64,000 bases of DNA, from contig NZ_CP114013.1 in the NCBI RefSeq assembly GCF_028416635.1, positions 2,728,001 to 2,792,000 of the forward strand. Direction: 5' to 3'. Of the stretch, positions 49,359 to 56,797 are shown piece after piece (positions within the stretch are counted from its first letter, which is position 1; each line of letters begins with the position of its first letter). The notes under the pieces are model-generated. The model ran no database searches, was not told the DNA's origin, and worked only from the letters and a program-made list of their open reading frames with translations. The position numbers and the translations under genes were made by a program. The DNA comes from Baekduia alba (lineage in GTDB: Bacteria > Actinomycetota > Thermoleophilia > Solirubrobacterales > Solirubrobacteraceae).

Positions 49359-50528
49359 ATGCGGACCCCTGTCCCGCGCGACCGCGAGAACGACTACACC
49401 CGCGACGCCGCCACGCTGCGCCGGGACTTCCTGGCCGAGCACAGCGGCGCGCCGCTGGAGCACGTCGGGCACTACTCGCTGGACCCGTCGTCGCTGCCGG
49501 GCAACATCGAGCACTTCACCGGCGTCGCGCAGGTGCCGATCGGGGTCGCCGGGCCGCTGCTCGTCAACGGCGAGCACGCCCAGGGCGAGTTCTACGTCCC
49601 GCTGGCGACGGCCGAGGGCACGCTGGTCGCCTCCTACAACCGCGGCATGAAGCTGCTGCACGAGGCCGGTGGCGTCACGACGACGATCACCGAGGACCAC
49701 ATGCAGCGCGCGCCGTCGTTCATCTTCCCCAGCGCGCGCGAGGCGCGGGCGTTCGGGGCGTGGCTGGTCGAGCGCTTCGACGACATCAAGGCGGTCGCGG
49801 AGTCGACGACGAGGTCCGGCCGGTTGAAGGACATCGAGCAGTACTCGGCGTCGCGGATCATCTACACGCGGTTCAACTACACGACGGGCGACGCGGCCGG
49901 CCAGAACCTCACCGGCAAGGCGACGCAGGCGGCGTGCAACTGGATCGTGGCGGAGTACCCCGGGATCGAGCAGTACTTCCTGGAGTCGAACTTCGCGACC
50001 GACAAGAAGACCTCGCAGGTGAACATGCTGCACACGCGCGGCAAGCGCGTGGTGGCCGAGGCGACGATCCCCGACGCGCTGCTGCGGTCGGTGATGAAGT
50101 CCTCGTCGGAGCTGATGTTCCGCGCGCGCCAGGTCTCCAACCTCGGCGGCTTCATGTCGGGCGTCAACAACAACGGCGCGCACTCGGCCAACGGCATCAC
50201 GGCGATGTTCATCGCCACCGGCCAGGACGTCGCCAACGTGGCGGAGTCCAGCTCGGCGTTCGTCCACGCCGAGCTGCGGCCCAACGGCGACTACTACTAC
50301 TCGATCACGATCCCGTCGCTGATCGTCGCGACCTACGGTGGCGGCACCGGGCTGGCGACCCAGCGCGAGTGCCTGGAGCTGCTCGGGTGCTACGGGGACG
50401 GCAAGGTCCGCAAGCTCGCCGAGATCGTGGCGGCGACCGTGCTGTGCGGCGAGCTGTCGCTCGGCTCGGCGATCGTGGCCGAGGAGTGGGTCACGGCCCA
50501 CGACGCCTACGGCCGCAACCGGCCTTAG
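49359..50528 (+). CDS. Hydroxymethylglutaryl-CoA reductase
   Basis: The 389-residue enzyme carries the HMGR motifs: VPIGVAGPLLVNG, catalytic Glu in ATAEGTLVASYNRG, DAAGQNLTGKATQAACNWI (D-x2-G-x-N), catalytic Lys in NFATDKKTSQVN, catalytic Asp in IATGQDVANVAES, ATYGGGTGLATQRECLELLG and a His near the C-terminus (TAHDAYGRNRP). It reduces HMG-CoA to mevalonate using NAD(P)H in the cytosol. GAGGAGAGGAG provides a strong ribosome site. No other mevalonate pathway gene is in the window, so the product's fate is open. The palindrome upstream suggests TetR control. Confidence 0.92.
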   Translation: MRTPVPRDRENDYTRDAATLRRDFLAEHSGAPLEHVGHYSLDPSSLPGNIEHFTGVAQVPIGVAGPLLVNGEHAQGEFYVPLATAEGTLVASYNRGMKLLHEAGGVTTTITEDHMQRAPSFIFPSAREARAFGAWLVERFDDIKAVAESTTRSGRLKDIEQYSASRIIYTRFNYTTGDAAGQNLTGKATQAACNWIVAEYPGIEQYFLESNFATDKKTSQVNMLHTRGKRVVAEATIPDALLRSVMKSSSELMFRARQVSNLGGFMSGVNNNGAHSANGITAMFIATGQDVANVAESSSAFVHAELRPNGDYYYSITIPSLIVATYGGGTGLATQRECLELLGCYGDGKVRKLAEIVAATVLCGELSLGSAIVAEEWVTAHDAYGRNRP

Positions 50529-50538
50529 CCTCGCGGCC

Positions 50539-51048
50539 CTAGCGATCGCGCAGAACCACCAGCGGGATCTCGCGCGTGGTGCGGCGCTGGTAGTCGCCGT
50601 AGGCGGGGTAGAGCTCCAGCAGCGCGGGCCAGAGGCGCTCGCGCTCCTGGGGCGTGGCCTCGCGCGCGGTGACCGGGCGGCGCCGGCGCCCGACCTCGAC
50701 GACCGTGTCCGGCGTCGCGCGCAGGTTGTGCAGCCAGGCCGGATGCTTGGGCGCGCCGCCATAGGAGGCGACGACGACGAGGTCGTCGCCGTCGGGCAGG
50801 TAGAGCAGCGGCGCGACGCGCTCCTCACCGCTCCTGCGCCCGACGTGGTGCAGGAGCAGGACCGGTGCGCGGTCGAACGAGCCGCCGAGCCGCCCGCCGC
50901 TGACGCGGTAGGCCCACGTGTTGATGGCCGTCACCGCGCTCCACGCCTTGAATCCCGCGGAGCCCGGCTTGGGCGGCCGGGCCGCGGAGGTCAACCTGCC
51001 GTACATGCCCTTCGCGCGCGCCATGGCGGACATCTTCGCTTCAGCCAT
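50539..51048 (-). CDS. Deazaflavin-dependent nitroreductase family protein (F420-type, DUF385)
   Basis: A 169-residue protein of the split-barrel Ddn/Fqr family: GGRLGGSFDRAPVLLLHHVGRRSGEERVAPLLYLPDGDDLVVVASYGGAPKHPAWLHNLRATPDTVVEVGRRRRPVTAREATPQERERLWPALLELYPAYGDYQRRT. The 'GR.SG..R..PL.Y..DGD..VVVAS.GG...HP.W..NL' pattern is diagnostic. It probably reduces quinones or nitro compounds with F420H2. The start may be ATG 51048 or 51033. Convergent with the HMG-CoA reductase gene, with 10 nt between their ends. Confidence 0.88.
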   Translation of the reverse strand: MAEAKMSAMARAKGMYGRLTSAARPPKPGSAGFKAWSAVTAINTWAYRVSGGRLGGSFDRAPVLLLHHVGRRSGEERVAPLLYLPDGDDLVVVASYGGAPKHPAWLHNLRATPDTVVEVGRRRRPVTAREATPQERERLWPALLELYPAYGDYQRRTTREIPLVVLRDR

Positions 51049-51074
51049 CCGTCCATGCGCCGATCACCGTGTGC

Positions 51075-51176
51075 ATGGCTCACATTTGTATGCGCTGCCT
51101 GCGCCTGTGGCTTCCACGCCGCGACGAGCAGCGCTCGACCTGCCCGCGATGCGGCGGGGCGCTTCGCCCGCATTAG
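51075..51176 (+). CDS. Candidate 33-residue zinc-ribbon microprotein
   Basis: An ATG at 51075 opens a short frame with CMRC near the start and TCPRCGGALRPH at the end, separated by basic LRLWLPRRDEQ. Two C-x2-C knuckles spaced 14 residues apart are the pattern of a small zinc ribbon. GTG 51069 would add two residues including another Cys. The upstream stretch is relatively A/T-rich (CTCACATTTGT), as at promoters here. No ribosome site is evident. The ORF occupies a 290-nt gap between two minus-strand genes. Confidence 0.4.
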   Translation: MAHICMRCLRLWLPRRDEQRSTCPRCGGALRPH

Positions 51177-51338
51177 CCGTGCAGCGGCCCCGCCGCTGCG
51201 CCGCACTGACGGTGGGACCCTGCGACCGCAGTAGCCGCGGTGCCCGGCCCCGCCGCACGGCGGGCGCCGCCTCCTTCTCGGGCGTGACCGGCTGGCCGGT
51301 CGCGTCCGCCACGCGGCGCCGACCGCCGGCTTCTGCGG
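51177..51338. other. Non-coding stretch with two hairpins downstream of dapA-like gene
   Basis: No ORF with convincing content is seen. CCCGCCG (51249-51255) pairs with CGGCGGG (51258-51264), and GACCGGC (51286-51292) pairs with GCCGGTC (51295-51301). As they follow the dapA-like stop on the minus strand, termination is the likeliest use. Confidence 0.4.
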
Positions 51339-52244
51339 TCAGCCGCCCTGCGCGACGGCGTCCAGCACGGCCTGGGCGCGCGCCAGCGAGGCGGGCGCCG
51401 CATTGACCTGCGGCGAGCGGACGTCCGGGGTCGCGATGCGCCCCTCGGCGTGCAGCAGCGCCTTGATGACCGCCGGGCTGGGCTCGGCGACCAGCGCCTG
51501 GACGAGCGGCAGCAGCGCCTCGGCATGCGGGCGCCCGGCCGCCACGTCGCCGGCCGCGCCCGCGGCGAGCATCGCGACGAAGCGCTCGGTCGCGACGTGG
51601 CTGCAAGCGGCGATCGCGCCCTTGCCGCCCATCAGCATGGTCGGGAACAGGAACGCGTCGTCGCCGCCGAGGACCGCGAAGCCGTCCGGCTGGCCGGCGA
51701 GCACCGCGAGCGTGTCGGCGTCGAGCGCGCCGACCGCCTGCTTGAGGCCGGCGACGTTGTCGGTCGCGGCCAGCTCGAGCAGCGCGGCCGCGCCGAGCCC
51801 GCGCCCGGTGCGATACGGCACGTTGTAGGTGATGAGCGGCACGGGGGAGCGCTCGGCCACGGCCTGGAAGTGCCGGACGATCCCGGCCTCGGACGGGCGC
51901 ACGTAGTACGGGACGACGGCCAGCGAGGCACGGACGCCCGGGACGTCGGCGAGCGCCGCGTGGCGCTCGATCGTGGTGCGCGTGTCGTCGGTGCCCGCAC
52001 CGACGACGAGGTCCGCGCCGCGGTCGGCGCACACGCGCGCGCAGGCGGCGACCGTCGCGTCGCGCTCGGCGGCGTCCAGCGAGGACGGCTCGCCGGTCGT
52101 CGAGAGCGCGATGAGCCCGGTCGCGCCAGCGTCGAGCACCTCGGCGCCCAGCCGCTCCAGCGCGTCGAGGTCGACGGCACCGTCGGCCGCGAACGGCGTG
52201 ACGATGGGGACGAGCAGGCCCGTGGGACGATAGGAGGAGGGCAT
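51339..52244 (-). CDS. DapA-like dihydrodipicolinate synthase / N-acetylneuraminate lyase family aldolase
   Basis: A 301-residue (beta/alpha)8 aldolase: LVPIVTPFAADGAVDLDALERLGAEVLDAGATGLIALSTTGEPSSL, the catalytic Tyr in ITYNVPYRTGRGL and Schiff-base Lys in VAGLKQAVGALD. TTGEPSSL replaces the usual GTTGE-xx-L segment with conserved residues intact. It may be the lysine pathway enzyme or another pyruvate aldolase; the absence of other lysine genes nearby leaves this open. The start lies 19 nt after the sigma factor stop on the same strand. Confidence 0.87.
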   Translation of the reverse strand: MPSSYRPTGLLVPIVTPFAADGAVDLDALERLGAEVLDAGATGLIALSTTGEPSSLDAAERDATVAACARVCADRGADLVVGAGTDDTRTTIERHAALADVPGVRASLAVVPYYVRPSEAGIVRHFQAVAERSPVPLITYNVPYRTGRGLGAAALLELAATDNVAGLKQAVGALDADTLAVLAGQPDGFAVLGGDDAFLFPTMLMGGKGAIAACSHVATERFVAMLAAGAAGDVAAGRPHAEALLPLVQALVAEPSPAVIKALLHAEGRIATPDVRSPQVNAAPASLARAQAVLDAVAQGG

Positions 52245-52263
52245 CGCGCCATCTTATGGGCGC

Positions 52264-52842
52264 TCAGAGCAGCTCCCGGATCTCGCGCGCGTCGGGCGCC
52301 AGACGCTCGGCGAGCGCGCGGATCCCGCGCGAGACGCGGGCGCGCACGGCCTGCTCGTCGATCCCGAGGTGCTCGGCCATCTGCTCGTAGCTCAGCTCGT
52401 CGAGGACACGCAGGCGCAGGGCCTCCTGCTGCTCGTGCGACAGGCCGTGCAGGTGGGTCGCGACGCGCCTGCGCAGCTCCGAGATCCCCGCCAGGTCCTC
52501 GAGCCGGCCGAGCTCGTCGTCGGAGAGCGGGGGCCGCTGGATGCCGAGCCGGGCCACGGCCCGCGCCTCGGCGCGGTGGCGCCGCACGAAGTGGCTGACC
52601 TCGTGGCGCGCGATGCCGTACAGCCAGCCGATCGCCTCCTCGCGCGAGCACCCGCGGAACTGGCGGCGATTGGTGTAGGCCCGTGCGAAGACCTCGGCGG
52701 TCAGGTCGGCGGCGCTGCCGGCGTCGAGCGTCTTGCGCGCGACGTAGACGGCCATGCCGGGCGCGTGCGAGCGCCAGAGCGCGTCCAGGGACTCGCTCGT
52801 GATCGCGAAGCCAGCAGGGGAATCGGGACGGCACCGCAGCAC
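52264..52842 (-). CDS. RNA polymerase sigma factor, ECF-like
   Basis: A 192-residue sigma-70 protein with region 2 (LWRSHAPGMAVYVARKTLDAGSAADLTAEVFARAYTNRRQFRGCSREEAIGWLYGIARHEVSHFVRRHR) and region 4 (LPxxxxEALRLRVLDELSYEQMAEHLGIDEQAVRARVSRGIRAL). It lacks regions 1 and 3, as ECF factors do. No anti-sigma factor is adjacent: the neighbours are a TetR gene and the dapA-like gene. The GTG start at 52842 is provisional; a shorter start is possible. Confidence 0.87.
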   Translation of the reverse strand: MLRCRPDSPAGFAITSESLDALWRSHAPGMAVYVARKTLDAGSAADLTAEVFARAYTNRRQFRGCSREEAIGWLYGIARHEVSHFVRRHRAEARAVARLGIQRPPLSDDELGRLEDLAGISELRRRVATHLHGLSHEQQEALRLRVLDELSYEQMAEHLGIDEQAVRARVSRGIRALAERLAPDAREIRELL

Positions 52843-52926
52843 GCAGAAGACCTCCTCCGGCCGCGGAGTCTGCCACGGAACCGTGTCCGCCGGCGGAGGT
52901 CGTGTCTGAGCGGCGGCGCGGGCCGG

Positions 52927-53670
52927 CTACTCGTCGGCCGGCTTGCTGCTGGCCTTGGCCTTGGGCTTGGAGCGCCTGCGCTCGTTCTTGAGCAGGGAGG
53001 TGGCGGTCTCCTGGCCCACGTAGGGCAGGAGCACCGAGAACAGCAGGTCGGGCAGCAGCGCCGGAAGCTCGTCGCCACGACCCTGGAGGACGCGCGAGTA
53101 GACGACCTCGTAGATGCCGCCGACCAGCGTCTCGGCCGTCAGCGCCGGCGGGAGCTTGGCCTTGGGCAGCTCGTCGGCGGCCGCCTTCTCGATCATCGTC
53201 GCGAAGGCCGCCATCGTCTGGTTGCGCCGCTCGATCGCGATCGAGCCGGCGGCCATGACCTCGACGATGCACATGTCGGCGAAGGCGGGCTCCTCGGCGA
53301 TGAACGAGAGGAACGCGCCGAGGCTGTCGCGGATCTTGGCGACCAGGCCGTCCGCCGCCTCGTAGGACTCGTAGACGTGGCGCAGCAGCTGCTGGGTGAC
53401 CTCGTCGTAGGCGGCGAGGTAGACGTCTTCCTTGCCCCGGAAGTTGTCGTAGAACGTCCGGCGGGAGACACCGGAGGTGACGACGATGTCCTCGACGCTC
53501 ATCGCGACGTAGCCGGCGGCGCTGCAGACGTCGGCGACCGCGGCCAGGATGCGCTGGCGCTGGTTGGCGACGACGAACTGCCTCGACAGGCCATGGCGGC
53601 CTGCCGGTAGCTGGTACGGCTCGCGCTGACGCTTCTTCCGGGGCTGTTCAGGCAAGGCGGACGGAAACAT
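52927..53670 (-). CDS. TetR/AcrR family regulator, paralogue 1 of a local cluster
   Basis: A 247-residue regulator. A basic arm (QLPAGRHGLSRQFVVANQRQRIL) precedes the HTH (GYVAMSVEDIVVTSGVSRRTFYDNFRGKEDVYLAAYDEV); the ligand domain contains EEPAFADMCIVEVMAAGSIAIERRNQTMAAFA and AETLVGGIYEVVYSRVLQGRGDELPALLPDLLFSVLLPYVG, followed by a Lys/Arg/Ser tail. The arm, HTH and C-terminal 'GGIYEVxYSRV' are near-identical in pattern to the gene at 53697, so the two are tandem duplicates. The start ATG (53668-53670) lies inside the AAACA-TACA-TGTCT operator. Confidence 0.88.
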   Translation of the reverse strand: MFPSALPEQPRKKRQREPYQLPAGRHGLSRQFVVANQRQRILAAVADVCSAAGYVAMSVEDIVVTSGVSRRTFYDNFRGKEDVYLAAYDEVTQQLLRHVYESYEAADGLVAKIRDSLGAFLSFIAEEPAFADMCIVEVMAAGSIAIERRNQTMAAFATMIEKAAADELPKAKLPPALTAETLVGGIYEVVYSRVLQGRGDELPALLPDLLFSVLLPYVGQETATSLLKNERRRSKPKAKASSKPADE

Positions 53671-53679
53671 ACATGTCTC
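53664..53679. promoter_or_regulatory. Operator over the start of TetR paralogue 1
   Basis: GAAACATACATGTCTC is a palindrome with one mismatch per arm, containing AAACA-TACA-TGTCT. It covers the start codon. The core motif recurs at 56796-56809 (mce divergence) and 47954-47966 (monooxygenase divergence). Confidence 0.6.
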
Positions 53680-53696
53680 GTCGGCCGCCTTGCATG

Positions 53697-54413
53697 TCAG
53701 GGCGAGGGGACCGCCCGCGCGACTGCCGTGCGCGTGACGCGCTGGTACTCGGCATCGGCGATCTCGGGTCCGACGAAGGGCAGGAGCGCGCTGTGCAGGA
53801 GCGACGGCAGGAGCGTCGGGAGCTCGGCCGTGCGGTGGGAGGTCACGCGCGAGTAGATCACCTCGTAGATGCCGCCGACGATCGCCTCGATCGCGACCGG
53901 TGGGGCGATCGAGTTGACCATCGCGTCGTCCGGAGGTGGTTGCAGGAGCACCTGGAAGGCCTCCATCGCCGCGGAGCGCCGCGCCAGCGCGCGCGGACCC
54001 GCGGCCAGCGCCTCCACGACGCAGACCTGGGCGAGCACGGGCTCGGCGGCCAGCAGGTTGAGGAACGCGGCGAGGCCGCGGCGGACGCGCGACGTCCACG
54101 TCTCTCCGGTGGCGAACGCGGAGGTCACACCACTCAGGAGCTGGTCCAGGACCAGCTCGTAGGCGGCGAGGAACGCCTCCTCCTTGTTGGCGAAGTGGTC
54201 GTAGAACGTCCGGCGCGAGACGCCGGCGATCGCGATGACGTCCTCGATCCGCATGGCCGCGTACCCCGAGCGGCTGGCCGCCTGGAGCACCGCGTCGAGG
54301 ATCCGCTCGCGCTGGTTGGAGACGACGAACGCCCGCGGGAGCCCGTGCCGACCCGCCGGAAGTTGGTGCGGTGCACGGTTGTGGGACGTTCTCTGCTCCA
54401 CGAGTCGAAACAT
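53697..54413 (-). CDS. TetR/AcrR family regulator, paralogue 2 of a local cluster
   Basis: A 238-residue regulator with the same build as paralogue 1: basic arm QLPAGRHGLPRAFVVSNQRERIL, HTH GYAAMRIEDVIAIAGVSRRTFYDHFANKEEAFLAAYELV, and C-terminal AIEAIVGGIYEVIYSRVTSHRTAELPTLLPSLLHSALLPFVGPE. The ATG at 54411-54413 corresponds to the start of paralogue 1 (MF...); the longer frame adds unrelated residues. It ends 26 nt before paralogue 1 begins, on the same strand. A GAAACA-N6-TGTTTC palindrome covers its start. Confidence 0.87.
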   Translation of the reverse strand: MFRLVEQRTSHNRAPHQLPAGRHGLPRAFVVSNQRERILDAVLQAASRSGYAAMRIEDVIAIAGVSRRTFYDHFANKEEAFLAAYELVLDQLLSGVTSAFATGETWTSRVRRGLAAFLNLLAAEPVLAQVCVVEALAAGPRALARRSAAMEAFQVLLQPPPDDAMVNSIAPPVAIEAIVGGIYEVIYSRVTSHRTAELPTLLPSLLHSALLPFVGPEIADAEYQRVTRTAVARAVPSP

Positions 54414-54424
54414 ACCTCTGTTTC
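54407..54424. promoter_or_regulatory. Operator over the start of TetR paralogue 2
   Basis: GAAACA (54407-54412) and TGTTTC (54419-54424) are perfect reverse complements around TACCTC. The left half GAAACATAC equals the left half of the site at 53664, but the half-site spacing is 6 instead of 4. It overlaps the ATG of the gene, as expected for autorepression. Confidence 0.55.
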
Positions 54425-54457
54425 TCACCGGGTGCCAGTGGTTCGTCCCGCCGAGAA

Positions 54458-54473
54458 GCACCCATCCGGGTGC
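54458..54473. other. Hairpin in the divergent region between TetR paralogues 2 and 3
   Basis: GCACCC (54458-54463) pairs with GGGTGC (54468-54473) around ATCC. The 184-nt gap (54414-54597) otherwise shows an AGCGG-ACCGA-CCGCT inverted repeat (54483-54497) and a GGGGGG ribosome-site-like run before 54598. No -10 element stands out clearly. Confidence 0.3.
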
Positions 54474-54597
54474 TGGTCAGCGAGCGGACCGACCGCTAAA
54501 GCTCCGTCACACCACTGCGCCTCGAGGCTCTTAGAGGGAGTGTGGGTCGATCCGGCGGACCTGCGAGACCGCCGGGAAGCGAACAACGGGGGGTCGA

Positions 54598-55224
54598 ATG
54601 AGGATGCTGAGCGAGGTCCCTTCCGGCGCGCGTGCGTGCTTGCCGGACTGCGCGACGTGTGAACGGCTGCGGGCTGCCGCGGCTCCGGCGGTGTTGATGG
54701 CCGGAGGAGCCGAGGTCACCATGGCCGACTTGGCCGCTGCGGCCGGCATCCCGGCGCCGGCGGCCGAGGGGCACTGCCCCGAGGGCGCGGCGGCCGTGGT
54801 CGCCGATGCCTACCGGCGCGCGTCGGGGGAGCTCTATGGCGAGTACGCCGCGTCGTTCCGCCTGGCGGACACGTGGTCGGAGAAGCTGGGAGCCGCGTTG
54901 CAGCGGCTTCTTCGCCGGTTGGCTGAGGAGCCGGCGATCGCCCACCTGTGCTTCGTGGCACCGGTGGGCGGGGACGAGCAGCTGCGCGAGATCCGCGAGG
55001 CGTTCCGCGCCCGCTACGTGCGGCTGCTGTCGACCGAGCAGGATCGTCATGCCGACGACGTCGAGCTGCTGCCCGAGCTCCAGCTGGAGATGATGGTCAG
55101 CATCGTGTTCCGCACGATCGGCGAGCTGGTGGCTGAGGGCCGCGCGCCCGAGCTTCCGGCGCTGCTCGAGGAGATCGCGGGGGCGGCGCAGGTGTTCGAG
55201 CCGCGGGTGGCCCTCACGGCGTGA
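54598..55224 (+). CDS. Degenerate TetR-like protein with Cys-rich N-terminus (paralogue 3)
   Basis: A 208-residue protein. In place of the basic arm it has SGARACLPDCATCERLR, a C-x3-C-x2-C cluster. The HTH region aligns with TetR (VTMADLAAAAGI) but the recognition helix and following positively charged segment are lost (PAPAAEGHCPEGAAAVVADAYRRAS versus SRRTFYDHFANKEEAFLAAY in paralogue 2), with an added Cys. The C-terminal ligand domain is retained (RLAEEPAIAHLCFVAPVG; LELQ then EMMVSIVFRTIGELVAEGRAPELPALLEEI). It may no longer bind DNA and could act as a redox or metal-sensing partner of the intact paralogues; this is inference. Start ATG 54598 or 54604. Confidence 0.7.
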   Translation: MRMLSEVPSGARACLPDCATCERLRAAAAPAVLMAGGAEVTMADLAAAAGIPAPAAEGHCPEGAAAVVADAYRRASGELYGEYAASFRLADTWSEKLGAALQRLLRRLAEEPAIAHLCFVAPVGGDEQLREIREAFRARYVRLLSTEQDRHADDVELLPELQLEMMVSIVFRTIGELVAEGRAPELPALLEEIAGAAQVFEPRVALTA

Positions 55225-55264
55225 CGCCCGGGCGTCGCCGCGGTTCGACGAGCGGCCGCTTCCG

Positions 55265-55906
55265 TCAGGAGGCGGCCGCCGTCCCGCGGCGCTCGGCAGC
55301 GAGCAGCGTGCAGATGGCGGGCGCGAGCCGCGGGAGCGACGCGTGCCGCCCGTCGATCAGCCGCCGCTGGATGATCCGGTGGACCGCGCCGAGCACGGCG
55401 TGGGCCACGTCGTCGGAGCGCAGCGCGCCCGGCGCGCGGAAGTCGTCCGGCTCCTGGTACCGCACGACCTCGGCCGCGAGCAGCCCCATGGTCTTCTCGT
55501 GGCGCGCCAGGCCGGCAGGCCCGGCGGCGAGGATGTCGACGCACAGGACGCGCGCGTGGGCGGGCCAGGCGGCGAAGTAGCGCAGCAGGGCGGCGAGGGC
55601 AGGCTCGAGGGCCGGGCCGGCCTCGATGACGATCCGCATCGTGTCGTCGCGGACCGCGTCGTAGGTGGCGAGCAGGCACTCCTCGCGGTTGGCGAAGTGC
55701 TCGTAGAACGTGCGCCGCGACGCTCGCGCGCCGATGATCACGTCGTCGACGGTGACGTCGAGGAAGCCGTTGACCGAGGCGCACTGCGCCATCGCGGCGA
55801 GCAGCCGGCTCCGGGCGACGGCGGGCCAGGCGCTGGGCACTGCGGCGCTGCCGTCGCGGAGGACGACCGGGCGGGTCAGCGCGGAGAGCGCGGTGGCGGT
55901 GGGCAC
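55265..55906 (-). CDS. TetR/AcrR family regulator, paralogue 4
   Basis: A 213-residue regulator starting at GTG. The HTH is FLDVTVDDVIIGARASRRTFYEHFANREECLLATYDAVRDD; the ligand domain has WPAHARVLCVDILAAGPAGLARHEKTM and AHAVLGAVHRIIQRRLIDGRHASLPRLAPAICTLLAAE. The SRRTFYEHF signature ties it to the other paralogues, but the LPAGRHG arm is replaced by VVLRDGSAAVPSAWPAVARSRLL. It is convergent with paralogue 3. A strong hairpin upstream separates it from the secreted protein gene. Confidence 0.87.
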   Translation of the reverse strand: MPTATALSALTRPVVLRDGSAAVPSAWPAVARSRLLAAMAQCASVNGFLDVTVDDVIIGARASRRTFYEHFANREECLLATYDAVRDDTMRIVIEAGPALEPALAALLRYFAAWPAHARVLCVDILAAGPAGLARHEKTMGLLAAEVVRYQEPDDFRAPGALRSDDVAHAVLGAVHRIIQRRLIDGRHASLPRLAPAICTLLAAERRGTAAAS

Positions 55907-55937
55907 GGGCGACCTTCCGTGATCGTGGGATGGTGCG

Positions 55938-56000
55938 GCGCTCCGGAGATCGGTACGGATCGATCCCCGGAGCGCGACGCGACGGCCGGCCCTAGGCCGG
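55938..56000 (-). terminator. Tandem hairpins between the secreted protein gene and TetR paralogue 4
   Basis: GCGCTCCGG (55938-55946) pairs with CCGGAGCGC (55967-55975), extended inside by GATCG (55948-55952) with CGATC (55961-55965). Nearer the secreted-protein stop, CCGGCC (55986-55991) pairs with GGCCGG (55995-56000). These stems directly after a stop codon on the minus strand make a convincing high-GC terminator despite the absence of a T-tract. Confidence 0.6.
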
Positions 56001-56005
56001 AGGCA

Positions 56006-56734
56006 CTACTTGCAGGGCGTGGACCCGTTGTAGGTGACCGAGCCGCCGGTGCTGAGGTCCGCCACGGCGCTGTACTGCCACTTCTTGCTCGACGGGCAGG
56101 AGGTCGTGGCGACGTAGTCCTTCGCCCACGACTTGCCGCCGACCGTGACGTTGAGCGTGTTGAGCGTGATCGGGACGCCGGCCACGATCTGCAGCGACTT
56201 CGGGACCTCGAAGTGCACCTTGTAGGACCACTTGCCGGAGGTGTCCTTGGTGATCTTGGCCGGGACCGCGGCCGCGACGCGGGCCGGGTTCTGGAGGACG
56301 GTCCAGAAGTAGATGACGCCCTTGCCGCCGTTGACGACGGTGATCTTCGGCGAGGTGTGGACCGTGTCGGCGAGCGCGTCGCCGCTGCCCTTGCCCATGA
56401 TCGACTTGGCGGGGCACTTGTCCGGACCGCCGCGGCCCAGCGTGGCCGCCGAGCAGCTCGGGTACTTGCCGCCGTTGTACAGGCCGCCCTTGGGGATGTA
56501 GACGTCGCCCGACTGGATGATCGGGTGCTCGACGTCGCCCGTGGTCGTCCACTTGGCGTTGAACTTCAGCGTGACGCCCTGCGGCTTCTTCTTGGTGCCG
56601 GCCTTGTTCGGCGAGACCGTTGCGTTGGCGGTGAACTGCGTCGGCGACGCGTCCTGCGCGATGGTCGGGGCGACCTCGACCACCGCGAGGGCCAGCACGC
56701 CCAGGGCTGCGGTCGGGATCAGGAACTTGCGCAT
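56006..56734 (-). CDS. Secreted protein of unknown function, divergent from the mce operon
   Basis: A 242-residue protein with a signal peptide (MRKFLIPTAALGVLALAVVEVAPTIA-QD). The mature part is beta-rich: FTANATVSPNKAGTKKKPQGVTLKF, a repeated 'K.TVVNGGKGVIYFW' strand pair, SCSAATLGRGGPDKCPAKSIMGKGSGDA with two Cys, and a Cys pair near the end (TTSCPSSKKW, STPCK). I do not recognise a named domain; similar secreted proteins are frequent in this class as far as I recall. It has a full promoter and GAGGAGAG ribosome site. Sharing an operator with the mce operon suggests a role in lipid capture or envelope. Confidence 0.75.
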   Translation of the reverse strand: MRKFLIPTAALGVLALAVVEVAPTIAQDASPTQFTANATVSPNKAGTKKKPQGVTLKFNAKWTTTGDVEHPIIQSGDVYIPKGGLYNGGKYPSCSAATLGRGGPDKCPAKSIMGKGSGDALADTVHTSPKITVVNGGKGVIYFWTVLQNPARVAAAVPAKITKDTSGKWSYKVHFEVPKSLQIVAGVPITLNTLNVTVGGKSWAKDYVATTSCPSSKKWQYSAVADLSTGGSVTYNGSTPCK

Positions 56735-56768
56735 CGATGCTCTCCTCATTGGTTCTGCGACGTCGGGG

Positions 56769-56797
56769 ACCGTAACGGCTCCAGACGTCGACTGCAA
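56769..56797 (-). promoter_or_regulatory. Promoter of the secreted protein gene
   Basis: On the minus strand TTGCAG (56792-56797), a 17-bp spacer and TACGGT (56769-56774) form a near-consensus promoter, giving a leader of about 30 nt with GAGGAGAG before the ATG at 56734. The -35 element lies inside the palindrome at 56793-56812. Confidence 0.6.

Noticed and set aside
52927-54413. Tandem TetR genes as a toxin-antitoxin pair
   Set aside because: Both have complete HTH and ligand domains and neither resembles a toxin.
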